From Rhodocyclus purpureus (GTDB lineage: Bacteria > Pseudomonadota > Gammaproteobacteria > Burkholderiales > Rhodocyclaceae): 64,000 nt of DNA. Within the stretch, counting starts at the first letter, position 1; every line of letters starts with the position of its first letter. The notes under the pieces are model-generated. The model made no database searches. It saw only the letters and a list, made by a program, of their open reading frames with translations, and was not told the origin of the DNA. The stretch is taken from positions 62,534-126,533 of the forward strand of contig NZ_NHRX01000034.1 of NCBI RefSeq assembly GCF_016653115.1, in the 5' to 3' direction. Made by a program: the position numbers and the translations under genes. This document shows, in pieces, positions 1 to 7,694 of the stretch.

Positions 1-1
1 C

Positions 2-2794
2 TTCGACCTGCAGCAGGTGGCGCGTGCCGCCGAGATCGAGCTGAAGCGCATTCCCGGCGCGCGCGACGTGTCCTCCCTGGGTGGTCCCGACCATGTCGTC
101 CGCGTCGAGATGGACGTCGCGCGCATGAACGCCTTCGCCGTCACCGCGCAGGACATCAGCGCCGCGCTCAAGGTCGGCAACGCCCTGCAGTCCTCGGGCA
201 GCCTCGTCGCCGGCGGCAGCGAGACGCTGGTGCAGACCGGCACCTACCTCGAATCAGCCGAAGACGTCCGCCGCCTGGTGGTCGCGGTGCGCGGCAACGC
301 CGGTGAGCGCAAGCCGGTCTTCCTCGCCGACGTCGCGCGCGTCGAGGACGGCGCCGACCAGCCGACGCGTAGCGTCTGGATCGGTGCCGGTGCCGGTGCT
401 GCGACCGGTGCTGTCGTCATCCCGCCCGGCGAGCACCCTGCGGTGACGCTGCAGCTATCGAAGAAGCCCGGCACCAACGCTGCCGACGTGGCGAACGCGG
501 CGCTCTCGCGCATCGAGTCGCTCAAGGGGACGCTGATCCCCGAAGGCGTAGAGGTGACGGTGACGCGCAACTACGGCGAGACCGCGACCGAGAAGGCGCA
601 GAAGCTGATCGGCAAGCTCGGCTTCGCCACCGCCTTCGTCGTCCTGCTCGTCTTCTTCGCGCTCGGCCGGCGCGAGGCGCTGATCGTCGGCCTCGCCGTC
701 ACGCTGACGCTGGCGGTGACCCTGTTCGCCTCGTGGGCGTGGGGCTTCACCCTGAACCGCATCTCGCTGTTCGCGCTGATCTTCTCGATCGGCATCCTCG
801 TCGACGACGCGATCGTCGTCATCGAGAACATCCACCGCTGGCGCGGCTTGCACCCCGAAAAGACGATGCTCGAGCTGATCCCCGGCGCCGTCGACGAGGT
901 CGGCGGGCCGACCATCCTGGCGACGCTGACGGTGATCGCAGCGCTCCTGCCGATGGCCTTCGTCGGCGGGCTGATGGGGCCGTACATGAGCCCGATCCCG
1001 ATCAACGCGTCGATGGGTATGGCGATCTCGCTGGCCGTTGCCTTCGCCGTCACGCCCTGGCTCGCCGCGCGCCTGCTCGGCGCTCATGGCGCAGCGCAAA
1101 AGGCGAGCAAGCTCGACGCCAGGCTCGATCGCGGCTTCCGCCGCCTGCTCGAACCCTTCCTCGACGAGGCCAGGGGCGGCGCGGCACGCATGAAGCTCGG
1201 GCTGGCGGTCGTCCTCCTCATCGCCGCTTCGATCTCGCTGGCGGTGGTCCAGCTGGTCGTGCTCAAGATGCTGCCCTTCGACAACAAGAGCGAGTTCCAG
1301 GTCGTCCTCGACATGCCGGTCGGCACCCCGGTCGAGGAGACGGCGCGCGTGCTTGGCGAGATCGGCCGCGAGGTCGCGCAGTCGGAAGAAGTGCTCAACT
1401 ACCAAGCCTACGCCGGCACCGCCGGGCCGATCAACTTCAACGGGCTCGTTCGCCAGTACTACCTGCGCGCTGCGCCCGAACTCGGCGATCTGCAGGTCAA
1501 CCTCGTCGACAAGCAGCACCGTTCGCGGCAGAGCCACGAAATCGCTTCCAGCATGCGCGCGAAGATCGAGGAAATCGGCAGGCGCAACGGCGGCGTCGCC
1601 AAGGTCGTCGAGGTGCCGCCGGGGCCGCCGGTCGTCTCACCGATCGTCGCCGAGATCTACGGCCCCGACCCGCAGGGACAGATCGCCGTCGCCAAGCACG
1701 TGCGCGCAGTGTTCGAGAAGACGCCCGACTTGGTCTCGATCGACGACTCGGTGCAGGCCGACCAGCAGAAGACCGTACTCGCGGTCAATCAGGGCAAGGC
1801 CGCGCTGCTCGGCGTCGCGCAGAGCGACATCGTCGACGTGGTGCGCATCGGCCTCTCCGGCGAGGACGTGACGCCGGTGCACAACGCCGACTCGAAGTTC
1901 GAGGTGCCGGTGCGCCTGATGCTGCCGCCGACGCAGCGCAGCTCGCTCGCTTCGCTCCTGAATCTGCGCGTGCGCGGCGGCGACGGCGCGCTGCTCCCCG
2001 GATCGCGCCAGGGCGCGCTGGTCCCGGTGTCCGAACTCGTCGAGCTGCGCGAGTCGCCGCGCGAGAAGGCGATCTACCACAAGGACCTGCTGCCGGTCGT
2101 CTATGTCTTCGCCGACATGGCCGGCAAGCTCGACTCGCCGCTCTACGGGATGTTCGCCGCCCGTGGCGAGCTGGCCGGCCGTCCGCTCGACCGGATCGAG
2201 CGCGCCGGCGGGGTGCTCGAGGATCGCTTCATCAGCCCGCCCGAGGACAGCCTCGCCGCTTACTCGCTGAAGTGGGACGGCGAGTGGCAGATCACTTACG
2301 AAACCTTCCGCGACATGGGCGCCGCCTACGGCGTCGGCCTGATCCTGATCTATCTCCTGGTCGTCGCGCACTTCAGGAGCTACCTGGTGCCGCTGATCAT
2401 CATGGCGCCGATCCCGCTGACGATCATCGGCGTAATGCCCGGACATGCGCTCCTGGGCGCGCAATTCACCGCGACCTCGATGATCGGGATGATCGCGCTC
2501 GCCGGGATCATCGTGCGCAACTCGATCCTGCTCGTCGACTTCATCCGCCAGCAGATCGCCGCCGGAATCGACCCGCGCCAGGCGATCATCCAGTCGGCGG
2601 CGGTGCGCGCCAAGCCGATCGCGCTGACCGCGCTGGCGGCGATGCTCGGCGCGCTGTTCATCCTCGATGACCCGATCTTCAACGGGCTGGCGATCAGCCT
2701 TATCTTCGGCATCCTGGTGTCGACGCTGCTCACGCTCGTCGTCATCCCGGTGCTTTACTACGCCGCGCTGCGGCGGCAGTGGATCAAGGAGTGA
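2..2794 (+). CDS. RND efflux permease, 5'-truncated by the window edge
   Basis: This is the inner-membrane, proton-driven pump subunit of a tripartite exporter. The frame is open from base 2, so the true start lies outside the window; 930 residues are visible against about 1,030-1,050 for the family. The TM4 proton-relay motif GILVDDAIVVIENI sits near visible residue 265. The second porter half follows, and a C-terminal TM bundle begins with GLILIYLLVVAHFRSYLVPL. The sequence looks like the broad AcrB/TriC-like group; no clear heavy-metal signature was seen and the substrate is unknown. A DUF2892 gene and a TolC-family gene follow at once on the same strand, so they are probably one operon, with the periplasmic adaptor presumably upstream. 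Confidence 0.93.
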   Translation, partial: FDLQQVARAAEIELKRIPGARDVSSLGGPDHVVRVEMDVARMNAFAVTAQDISAALKVGNALQSSGSLVAGGSETLVQTGTYLESAEDVRRLVVAVRGNAGERKPVFLADVARVEDGADQPTRSVWIGAGAGAATGAVVIPPGEHPAVTLQLSKKPGTNAADVANAALSRIESLKGTLIPEGVEVTVTRNYGETATEKAQKLIGKLGFATAFVVLLVFFALGRREALIVGLAVTLTLAVTLFASWAWGFTLNRISLFALIFSIGILVDDAIVVIENIHRWRGLHPEKTMLELIPGAVDEVGGPTILATLTVIAALLPMAFVGGLMGPYMSPIPINASMGMAISLAVAFAVTPWLAARLLGAHGAAQKASKLDARLDRGFRRLLEPFLDEARGGAARMKLGLAVVLLIAASISLAVVQLVVLKMLPFDNKSEFQVVLDMPVGTPVEETARVLGEIGREVAQSEEVLNYQAYAGTAGPINFNGLVRQYYLRAAPELGDLQVNLVDKQHRSRQSHEIASSMRAKIEEIGRRNGGVAKVVEVPPGPPVVSPIVAEIYGPDPQGQIAVAKHVRAVFEKTPDLVSIDDSVQADQQKTVLAVNQGKAALLGVAQSDIVDVVRIGLSGEDVTPVHNADSKFEVPVRLMLPPTQRSSLASLLNLRVRGGDGALLPGSRQGALVPVSELVELRESPREKAIYHKDLLPVVYVFADMAGKLDSPLYGMFAARGELAGRPLDRIERAGGVLEDRFISPPEDSLAAYSLKWDGEWQITYETFRDMGAAYGVGLILIYLLVVAHFRSYLVPLIIMAPIPLTIIGVMPGHALLGAQFTATSMIGMIALAGIIVRNSILLVDFIRQQIAAGIDPRQAIIQSAAVRAKPIALTALAAMLGALFILDDPIFNGLAISLIFGILVSTLLTLVVIPVLYYAALRRQWIKE

Positions 2795-2797
2795 ATC

Positions 2798-3001
2798 ATG
2801 AATGTGGAACGCGCAGTTCGCGTCATGGCAGGCAGCTTCGTGCTGATCTCGCTGGCGCTCGGTGCCCCGGCGAGCCCGCTGTTCGTCTCCTCGTACTTCC
2901 TCTGGTTCACCGCGTTCGTCGGTGCCAACCTGCTGCAGAGCGGCTTCACCGGCTTCTGCCCCGCCGAGTCGCTCATGCTGAAGCTGGGGCTGAAGCGTTG
3001 A
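2798..3001 (+). CDS. DUF2892 (YgaP-like transmembrane domain) small membrane protein
   Basis: A 67-residue protein with two hydrophobic stretches and the family pattern of an N-terminal NVERAVRVMAGSFVLISLAL segment followed by a short loop and FTGFCPAESLMLKLGL. DUF2892 is the membrane part of YgaP-type rhodaneses and is often encoded near sulfur or redox genes. The ATG is 3 nt after the RND stop codon, which implies translational coupling. A second family member lies at 6999-7187. Its presence between an RND permease and its outer-membrane channel is unusual; a role in the pump is possible but not shown. Confidence 0.8.
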   Translation: MNVERAVRVMAGSFVLISLALGAPASPLFVSSYFLWFTAFVGANLLQSGFTGFCPAESLMLKLGLKR

Positions 3002-3081
3002 ATGCACTGCCGATCTTCCTGCAGCGCCGCCGTTCGCGGCTTCCTGCGCAGCCCTCCGCCGCGAAAGGTCAGCCGACTCCG

Positions 3082-4425
3082 ATGAAGTCCCACAAAGCAC
3101 CCACCCGCACGGCGAGCGTCGCGCTGCTGCTCGCTGCCCTCGCTGCGACACCCGCAGCCTTCGCCGCCGACCTGCTGCAGGTCTATCGCGACGCGCTCGC
3201 CTGGGACGCACAGTACGCCGCGGCGCGCGCGACGGCCGCAGCGGGCCGCGAGAAGCTGCCGCAGGGGCTCGCCGGCCTGTTGCCGACCCTGAGCGCGTCG
3301 GCGAACACGACCTGGAACGACAACAGCTATCCGACGCGGGCGCAGCCGCCTACTGACGCCAAGTTCAACAGCAACGGCTACTCGGTGAACCTCACCCAGC
3401 CCCTGTTCCGCTGGCAGAACTTCGTCCAGTACGGGCAGGCGCAGTACCAGGTGGCTCAGGCCGAAGCGAACCTCGCGCAGGCGCAGCAGGACCTGATCCT
3501 GCGCGTCGCCCAGGCCTACTTCGACGTGCTCTACGCCGAGGAGAACCTGAAGGCGGTGCGCGCCAACAAGGAAGCGATCGCGCAGCAACTCGCGCAGGCG
3601 AAGAAAAACTTCGAGGTCGGCACCGCGACCATCACCGACGCGCAGGAAGCGCAGTCGCGCTTCGACCTCGTGAGCGCGCAGGAGATCGCCGCCGACAACG
3701 ATCTCGAAGTGAAGCGGCAGCTGCTCGCGGTGATCGTCGGCAAGGACCCCGGCGAACTGAACCGCCTGCGTGCCGACGCGACGCTCAGCCCGCCGCAGCC
3801 GGCGGCGCTTGCCGACTGGGTCGCTGCCGCCGAGCAGGGCAGCCCGACGGTGCAGGCGCAGCAGGCCGCTGCCGAAGTCGCCGCGCGCGAGGTCGAGCGC
3901 AACCGCGCCGGCCACTACCCGACGCTCGACGCGGTAGCCGCGTACACGCAGAACAACGCCGGGCAGACGCAGTTCAACAACCAGCGCTTCGAATCGACGG
4001 TGCGCCAGGCCGGACTGCAGCTCAACATCCCGATCTTCCAGGGCGGACTCGTCAATTCGAAGACGCGCGAAGCTGCCGCCAACCGCGACGCGGCGCTGGC
4101 CGCGCTCGACAACGCGCGCCGCAACGCGGCGCTCTCGGCGCGCCAGTCCTACCTCGGCGTGGTCAATGGCATCGCCCAGGTGAGTGCGCTCGAAGCCGCG
4201 CTGGTCTCGTCGAAGAGCGCGCTCGAATCGAACAAGCTCGGCTACGAGGTCGGCGTGCGCATCAACATCGACGTGCTCAACGCCGAGCAGCAGGTGTACC
4301 TGACCCGCCGCGATCTTGCGCGCGCACGCTTCGACACCCTGCTCGCGCACCTGCGCCTGAAGGCCGCGGTCGGCACGCTCGCCGAGGAAGACCTGCAGCG
4401 GGTGAACGGCTTGTTCGAGCGCTGA
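3082..4425 (+). CDS. TolC-family outer-membrane efflux channel
   Basis: A 447-residue outer-membrane channel protein of the TolC/OEP superfamily and the likely exit duct for the RND pump encoded just upstream. The ATG at 3082 is preferred because it gives a clean signal peptide (basic start, hydrophobic core, AAFA cleavage region) leading into DLLQVYRDAL, the usual mature TolC start. An in-frame TTG at 2998 overlapping the DUF2892 stop is an alternative but would bury the signal peptide. Two long alpha-hairpin halves rich in Gln/Ala are visible, including the typical AQAYFDVLYAEENL and YEVGVRINIDVLNAEQQVY segments. Length is normal for the family. Confidence 0.9.
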   Translation: MKSHKAPTRTASVALLLAALAATPAAFAADLLQVYRDALAWDAQYAAARATAAAGREKLPQGLAGLLPTLSASANTTWNDNSYPTRAQPPTDAKFNSNGYSVNLTQPLFRWQNFVQYGQAQYQVAQAEANLAQAQQDLILRVAQAYFDVLYAEENLKAVRANKEAIAQQLAQAKKNFEVGTATITDAQEAQSRFDLVSAQEIAADNDLEVKRQLLAVIVGKDPGELNRLRADATLSPPQPAALADWVAAAEQGSPTVQAQQAAAEVAAREVERNRAGHYPTLDAVAAYTQNNAGQTQFNNQRFESTVRQAGLQLNIPIFQGGLVNSKTREAAANRDAALAALDNARRNAALSARQSYLGVVNGIAQVSALEAALVSSKSALESNKLGYEVGVRINIDVLNAEQQVYLTRRDLARARFDTLLAHLRLKAAVGTLAEEDLQRVNGLFER

Positions 4426-4444
4426 GCTGTCGCAGCCCTTGCGC

Positions 4445-5032
4445 TCAAGGCTGCCGAGCGAAAAGCTCGCTCAGCCAGCGCAGGTCTTCGGCCATCAGTT
4501 GCGGATCGGCGTCGCGCATGCCGCGGAACGGGATCTCCAGGCCGCGCTCACGCAGTGCCTGCGCCAGCACCTGGATGAAGATCCCCGAGCGCATTGCGAT
4601 CTCGGCGGACGATTGCTGATGGACTGCGCAGCCCGGGCTTTGCATGTTCCCTCCGAGCACCGCGAGGACCCGATGTCCGGCGGCAATGTGCGCCGCGATC
4701 ACCTCAGCCACTTCCTGCGCCGTCTGGCGGCAGCTTGCGCGCCCCTGCGGGCTGTCGAGCGCTTCACGCAGCGAGCAGCCGGTGGGGCGGCTGCGCGCCA
4801 TGCCCAGGCAACGCAGTTCCGGACAGGGCATCTGCAGCAGGCCGACGCCATGTTTCCGGCACAGCTCGAGCAAGGCCCAGTTCGACGCAGGAAACACAGC
4901 AGCACCTGCATCGCGGACGTTCTGGTCGAGGATGCAGTGGATCACCGCGACCAGGCGAGCGCTGCGGCAGTCGGCGGGCGCTTCGCCGCGGCCAAACAGG
5001 TGGCGCCAGGCGGAAAATTTGGGAAGTTTCAT
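4445..5032 (-). CDS. TudS-related (CD3072/DUF523-like) three-cysteine protein
   Basis: A 195-residue protein with the three Cys motifs of the DUF523/TudS-related group: HCILDQN near residue 30, MPCPELRCLGM near residue 65 and QSPGC near residue 130. In characterised TudS enzymes three cysteines bind a [4Fe-4S] cluster that removes sulfur from thiouracil; the substrate here is unknown. The ATG at 5032 is preferred over a TTG at 5119, which would add a basic, low-complexity 29-residue extension. The gene converges with tolC and is divergent from the Rieske gene. The two palindromes at 5088-5149 lie in the shared intergenic region and could affect both genes. Confidence 0.65.
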   Translation of the reverse strand: MKLPKFSAWRHLFGRGEAPADCRSARLVAVIHCILDQNVRDAGAAVFPASNWALLELCRKHGVGLLQMPCPELRCLGMARSRPTGCSLREALDSPQGRASCRQTAQEVAEVIAAHIAAGHRVLAVLGGNMQSPGCAVHQQSSAEIAMRSGIFIQVLAQALRERGLEIPFRGMRDADPQLMAEDLRWLSELFARQP

Positions 5033-5087
5033 GGCGGGTTTCGGCAGTCGCGTTTTCCGGCGGCCCGGTCTGCGGCGAGCGGCGGAC

Positions 5088-5118
5088 TGACTGCCAGATG
5101 CTCGTCTATTGGCAGTCA
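5088..5118. promoter_or_regulatory. 31-bp inverted repeat, candidate enhancer site A for a sigma-54 activator
   Basis: Perfect arms TGACTGCCA (5088-5096) and TGGCAGTCA (5110-5118) are separated by 13 bp. The site lies about 140-170 bp upstream of the start point predicted from the sigma-54 promoter at 5232-5247, the usual place for an activator site. The same 31-bp geometry recurs at 16395-16425 in front of the sigma-54 activator gene. Binding by that activator is inferred. Confidence 0.6.
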
Positions 5119-5129
5119 AGTGGCAGAAT

Positions 5130-5149
5130 GACTGTCAATTTTGACAGTC
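5130..5149. promoter_or_regulatory. 20-bp palindrome, candidate enhancer site B
   Basis: GACTGTCAATTTTGACAGTC has perfect 9-bp arms around TT. Its half-site TTGACAGTC differs by one base from TTGGCAGTC of the neighbouring 31-bp repeat, so the same regulator probably reads both, though the arm spacing is different. It is centred about 118 bp upstream of the predicted sigma-54 start point. Confidence 0.55.
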
Positions 5150-5231
5150 GTCTCTGGCAGGCCGCACGGCAGGGAGCGACGCAGTGCCTGCCTCACTGCA
5201 AGTATATGGGCGAAAAATCTTTATTGATTTC

Positions 5232-5247
5232 TGGCATGACTATTGCT
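5232..5247 (+). promoter_or_regulatory. Sigma-54 (-24/-12) promoter of the Rieske gene
   Basis: TGGCATGACTATTGCT matches the RpoN consensus TGGCACG-N4-TTGCW at all defined positions but one (T for C). GG (5233-5234) and GC (5245-5246) are separated by exactly 10 bp. Transcription would start near 5258, giving a leader of about 79 nt before the ATG at 5337. A TTGATT with an upstream A-tract at 5214-5229 could be a weak IHF core. The paired palindromes upstream strengthen the call. Confidence 0.72.
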
Positions 5248-5336
5248 TTTAAGGGTGGGCACGTTTTGTCTTCACCACCGTCACTTGCGCGCGGCGATCA
5301 GGTCGCGCTGCCTGAGACATCGAACAGGACTTCTCA

Positions 5337-5951
5337 ATGACTACAGTGACACTGAATCCGAGCTTACCCGCTCCCGATCCTTCCCGCCGCCAGTGGCTGC
5401 TGGCGACCGTCGGCCTCGGCGGTGCGCTGGTGGTGGGCGCCGTTGTCCCCTTCGCCGGCAGCCTGCTGCCCTCCGAGCGTGCAAAGGCCGCCGGTGCGCC
5501 CGTAGAAATCGACATTTCACGCCTGCAGCCCGGCGAGATGATGGTTGTCGAATGGCGCGGCAAACCGGTATGGGTGCTGCATCGGACGCCGGAAATGCTC
5601 GAATCGCTGAAGAAGGCCGAGCCCAATCTGGTCGATCCGGGGTCGAGCGTCGCCCAGCAGCCGGCCTATGCGGGCAACGGGACGCGTTCGATCCGTCCGG
5701 AAATCTTCGTCGCCGTCGGCATCTGCACGCATCTGGGCTGCTCCCCCGGCCAGGCCTTCGAGCCCGGACTGGCGGCGCTCGGCAGCGACTGGCCCGGCGG
5801 TTTCCTCTGCCCCTGCCACGGATCGACCTTCGATCTGGCCGGACGCGTGTTCAAGAACAAGCCGGCGCCGAGCAATCTCGTGATTCCGCCGCACCATTAC
5901 CTGGCCGAGACGCGCCTGCTGATCGGCGAGGACGCGCCGGTCGCCGTCTGA
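5337..5951 (+). CDS. petA: Rieske [2Fe-2S] protein, bc1-type (PetA-like), orphan
   Basis: A 204-residue Rieske iron-sulfur protein of the ubiquinol-cytochrome c reductase type. It has a twin-arginine signal/anchor (SRRQWLLATVGLGGALVVGA, residues 17-36) and the two cluster-binding boxes CTHLGC (near residue 131) and CPCHGS (near residue 160), each giving one Cys and one His ligand, followed by the Pro-rich end of the fold. It should sit on the periplasmic face of the membrane and pass electrons from quinol to cytochrome c. Unlike a normal pet operon, no cytochrome b or c1 gene follows; a possible 48-residue secreted ORF and a Crp/Fnr gene come next. Expression appears to be sigma-54 dependent. 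Confidence 0.88.
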   Translation: MTTVTLNPSLPAPDPSRRQWLLATVGLGGALVVGAVVPFAGSLLPSERAKAAGAPVEIDISRLQPGEMMVVEWRGKPVWVLHRTPEMLESLKKAEPNLVDPGSSVAQQPAYAGNGTRSIRPEIFVAVGICTHLGCSPGQAFEPGLAALGSDWPGGFLCPCHGSTFDLAGRVFKNKPAPSNLVIPPHHYLAETRLLIGEDAPVAV

Positions 5952-6014
5952 TCACCCGGCCGCCGCGGCCCGTGCCCGAGCGCCGGCCGGGGCGGCCATC
6001 AACGAGGAATCAAC

Positions 6015-6161
6015 ATGCGCAGTCTTTCCCTTTCGGTCGCCGTCGCGGCGCTCATCTTCGCTCACGTACTGGGTAGCGCCACCGGGAGACCGGCGGCCGA
6101 CAGTTTCGGCGTTAAGCTGTCGGCGCATGCGGCAAGCGCCGTCGACTCACCCTTGCCATGA
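6015..6161 (+). CDS. Possible 48-residue secreted peptide
   Basis: A short ORF with a plausible ribosome site (GAGGAATCAAC before the ATG) and a signal-peptide-like start, MRSLSLSVAVAALIFAHVLG, then about 28 polar residues. No motif is recognisable. It could be a real small envelope protein co-transcribed with the Rieske gene, the remains of a longer cytochrome gene, or chance. It contains the inverted repeat at 6096-6124 and ends just before the Crp/Fnr start. Confidence 0.3.
   Translation: MRSLSLSVAVAALIFAHVLGSATGRPAADSFGVKLSAHAASAVDSPLP
6096..6124. repeat. Inverted repeat before the Crp/Fnr gene
   Basis: GCCGACAG (6096-6103) and CTGTCGGC (6117-6124) are perfect 8-bp arms around 13 bp. 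There is no T-run, so it is not a canonical terminator. It lies 60-88 bp upstream of the Crp/Fnr start codon and could be an operator or a weak hairpin ending the Rieske transcript. Confidence 0.4.
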
Positions 6162-6183
6162 GCCCAGCGCGCAAGTCGTGTCC

Positions 6184-6867
6184 ATGATGAACGAGACGAT
6201 CCTCGCCTCCGTGCGTGGCCGACTGCTCGCCCGCTACACGGTGCTGGCAGCGCTGCCGGCCAGTGAAGTCGACGATCTGTGCCGGACGCGTTCGCTGCAA
6301 CTGCCCGCAGGTGCCGAGCTGTTCGCCGAGCACTCGCCGTGCCTCGGTTTTCCGCTCGTCCTCGAAGGTTCGGTCAAGGTGCTGAAGAGCTCGCCATCCG
6401 GGCGCGCCATGCTCCTCTACCGCGTCGAAGCGGGCGGCTCGTGCATCATCACCTCGAGTTGCCTGATCGGCCGCCTCCCCTATTCGGCGCGCGGAGTTGC
6501 CGAGACGCCGGTGTCGCTGCTGGTCCTGCCACCAGCAGTTTTCGAGCGCCTGCTCGCCGCCTGCCCCGGCTTCCGCACTTTCGTCTTCCGGCTGTTCGGC
6601 GAACGCATCGCCGAACTGATGCTGCGCGTCGAGGAGGTCGCCTTCCAGCGGCTCGACCAGCGCCTGGCGCGCCTCTTGCTCGCGCGCGTCGACAATCCGA
6701 TCCGCAGCACGCATCAGGCGCTGGCCGAGGAACTCGGCAGCGTGCGCGAAATCGTCAGCCGGCTGTTGAAGACCTTTGCCGACCAGGGAATGCTCACGCT
6801 GGCGCGCGAGCAGATCGTCCTCATCGACCGCGAACGGCTGCAGAACTTGGCCGATGCCGAGCGCTGA
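6184..6867 (+). CDS. Crp/Fnr-family transcription regulator
   Basis: A 227-residue regulator with an N-terminal cyclic-nucleotide-binding-like beta barrel (about residues 15-130) and a C-terminal winged helix-turn-helix (LAEELGSVREIVSRLLKTF, about 175-200). There is no Fnr-type N-terminal Cys cluster, but Cys residues occur in LCRTRS, SPCLGF and SCIITSSCLIG, which could allow redox or sulfide sensing. This type often lies near sulfur-metabolism and DUF2892 genes, as here. The start is the first of two adjacent ATGs at 6184/6187; an upstream GTG at 6178 and a longer GTG/ATG-less extension to 6127 look less likely. The effector is unknown. Confidence 0.85.
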   Translation: MMNETILASVRGRLLARYTVLAALPASEVDDLCRTRSLQLPAGAELFAEHSPCLGFPLVLEGSVKVLKSSPSGRAMLLYRVEAGGSCIITSSCLIGRLPYSARGVAETPVSLLVLPPAVFERLLAACPGFRTFVFRLFGERIAELMLRVEEVAFQRLDQRLARLLLARVDNPIRSTHQALAEELGSVREIVSRLLKTFADQGMLTLAREQIVLIDRERLQNLADAER

Positions 6868-6998
6868 GCGTGCCCCGCATTTGCCTGCAGCCCCGGCGCG
6901 ACGCGGAATACAAGTTCCCGTTCGGTGACCTGGGTTACAGACGCGCTGCCCGGACTGGCTTATCGTGAGCACACGGTTCACAATTCAAGGAGAGACAT

Positions 6999-7187
6999 AT
7001 GAAATCGAACGTTGGCGGAATCGACCGCATCCTGCGCGTCGCAGCCGGTGCCGGCCTTGCCGGTGCCGCAGCCATGGGCTACATCGGCGTCTGGGGCTGG
7101 CTCGGCGTCATCCCGCTGGCCACCGGCCTGATCGGCTGGTGCCCGGCCTATCCGCTGCTCGGTGTCAACACCTGCAAGAAGCAGTGA
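6999..7187 (+). CDS. DUF2892 (YgaP-like) small membrane protein
   Basis: A 62-residue protein with the classic DUF2892 layout: a polar N-terminus MKSNVGGIDRILRVAAG, two membrane spans and the conserved end GWCPAYPLLGVNTCKK with two Cys. The ribosome site AAGGAGAG lies 8 nt before the ATG. Homologous domains anchor rhodanese in YgaP. The gene follows a Crp/Fnr regulator, which may control it, and is paralogous to the protein at 2798-3001. Confidence 0.88.
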   Translation: MKSNVGGIDRILRVAAGAGLAGAAAMGYIGVWGWLGVIPLATGLIGWCPAYPLLGVNTCKKQ

Positions 7188-7212
7188 TTTTTCCCTCCCG
7201 AGGTATGAAACC

Positions 7213-7641
7213 GTGAACAAGCTTGGCTGGATCGCCGCCGTCGTCGTCGCGCTGCTCGCGCTCAACTGGTTCATCAGCGCGCCCGACTCGCGCTCGCGTG
7301 AGCTCACGCAGGCGATCGAGACGCAGGGCAGCGCCGAGCTGAAGGCCTATCCCTACCAGTTCCGCGTGCTCAAGGTCGAGAACGGCGTGGCGTACATGAC
7401 GACGCCGCGCAGTTTCGATGTGCCGGCGGCCAAGCTGATCGGCAGGCTCTTTCCCGAGATCAATACCAATGACCCCAACGACCCCGGCTTCGTCGCTGCC
7501 GAGAAACATCTGGCGGCGATCCAGGGCGAGGCGCAGAAGATCGTCGCCAGCCAGCCGGGGATCAAAGCGGTGCAGTGGAAGATCGACCGCGACTGGTTGA
7601 CCAGCCACAGCATCGAGGTGCCGGACGGCGCCGGGCCGTAA
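7213..7641 (+). CDS. Membrane-anchored protein of unknown function
   Basis: A protein of about 142 residues from a GTG start (CCCGAGGTATGAAACC upstream). An N-terminal hydrophobic anchor NKLGWIAAVVVALLALNWF is followed by a soluble, presumably periplasmic domain containing ELKAYPYQFRVLKVENGVAY and a C-terminal VQWKIDRDWL. An upstream in-frame ATG at 7162 would overlap the DUF2892 gene and put polar residues before the anchor, so it is less likely. No family is recognised. It lies 26 bp after the DUF2892 gene and 53 bp before the AarF-like gene, probably in the same transcription unit. Confidence 0.7.
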   Translation: MNKLGWIAAVVVALLALNWFISAPDSRSRELTQAIETQGSAELKAYPYQFRVLKVENGVAYMTTPRSFDVPAAKLIGRLFPEINTNDPNDPGFVAAEKHLAAIQGEAQKIVASQPGIKAVQWKIDRDWLTSHSIEVPDGAGP

Positions 7642-7694
7642 GGCCGCAGCGTCCGGCCTGTCCGACTTCTCCGAGTCATTACCGGATCATTCGC

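Noticed and set aside
4439..5131. Plus-strand open frame across the TudS-like gene
   Set aside because: It is the shadow of the minus-strand gene, which has three conserved Cys motifs; the plus-strand product has no recognisable feature.
6957..6970. GG-N10-GC spacing upstream of the DUF2892 gene as a sigma-54 promoter
   Set aside because: Only the dinucleotides fit; the -12 half (GAGC) and the rest of the -24 half are poor, unlike the sites at 5232 and 54237.
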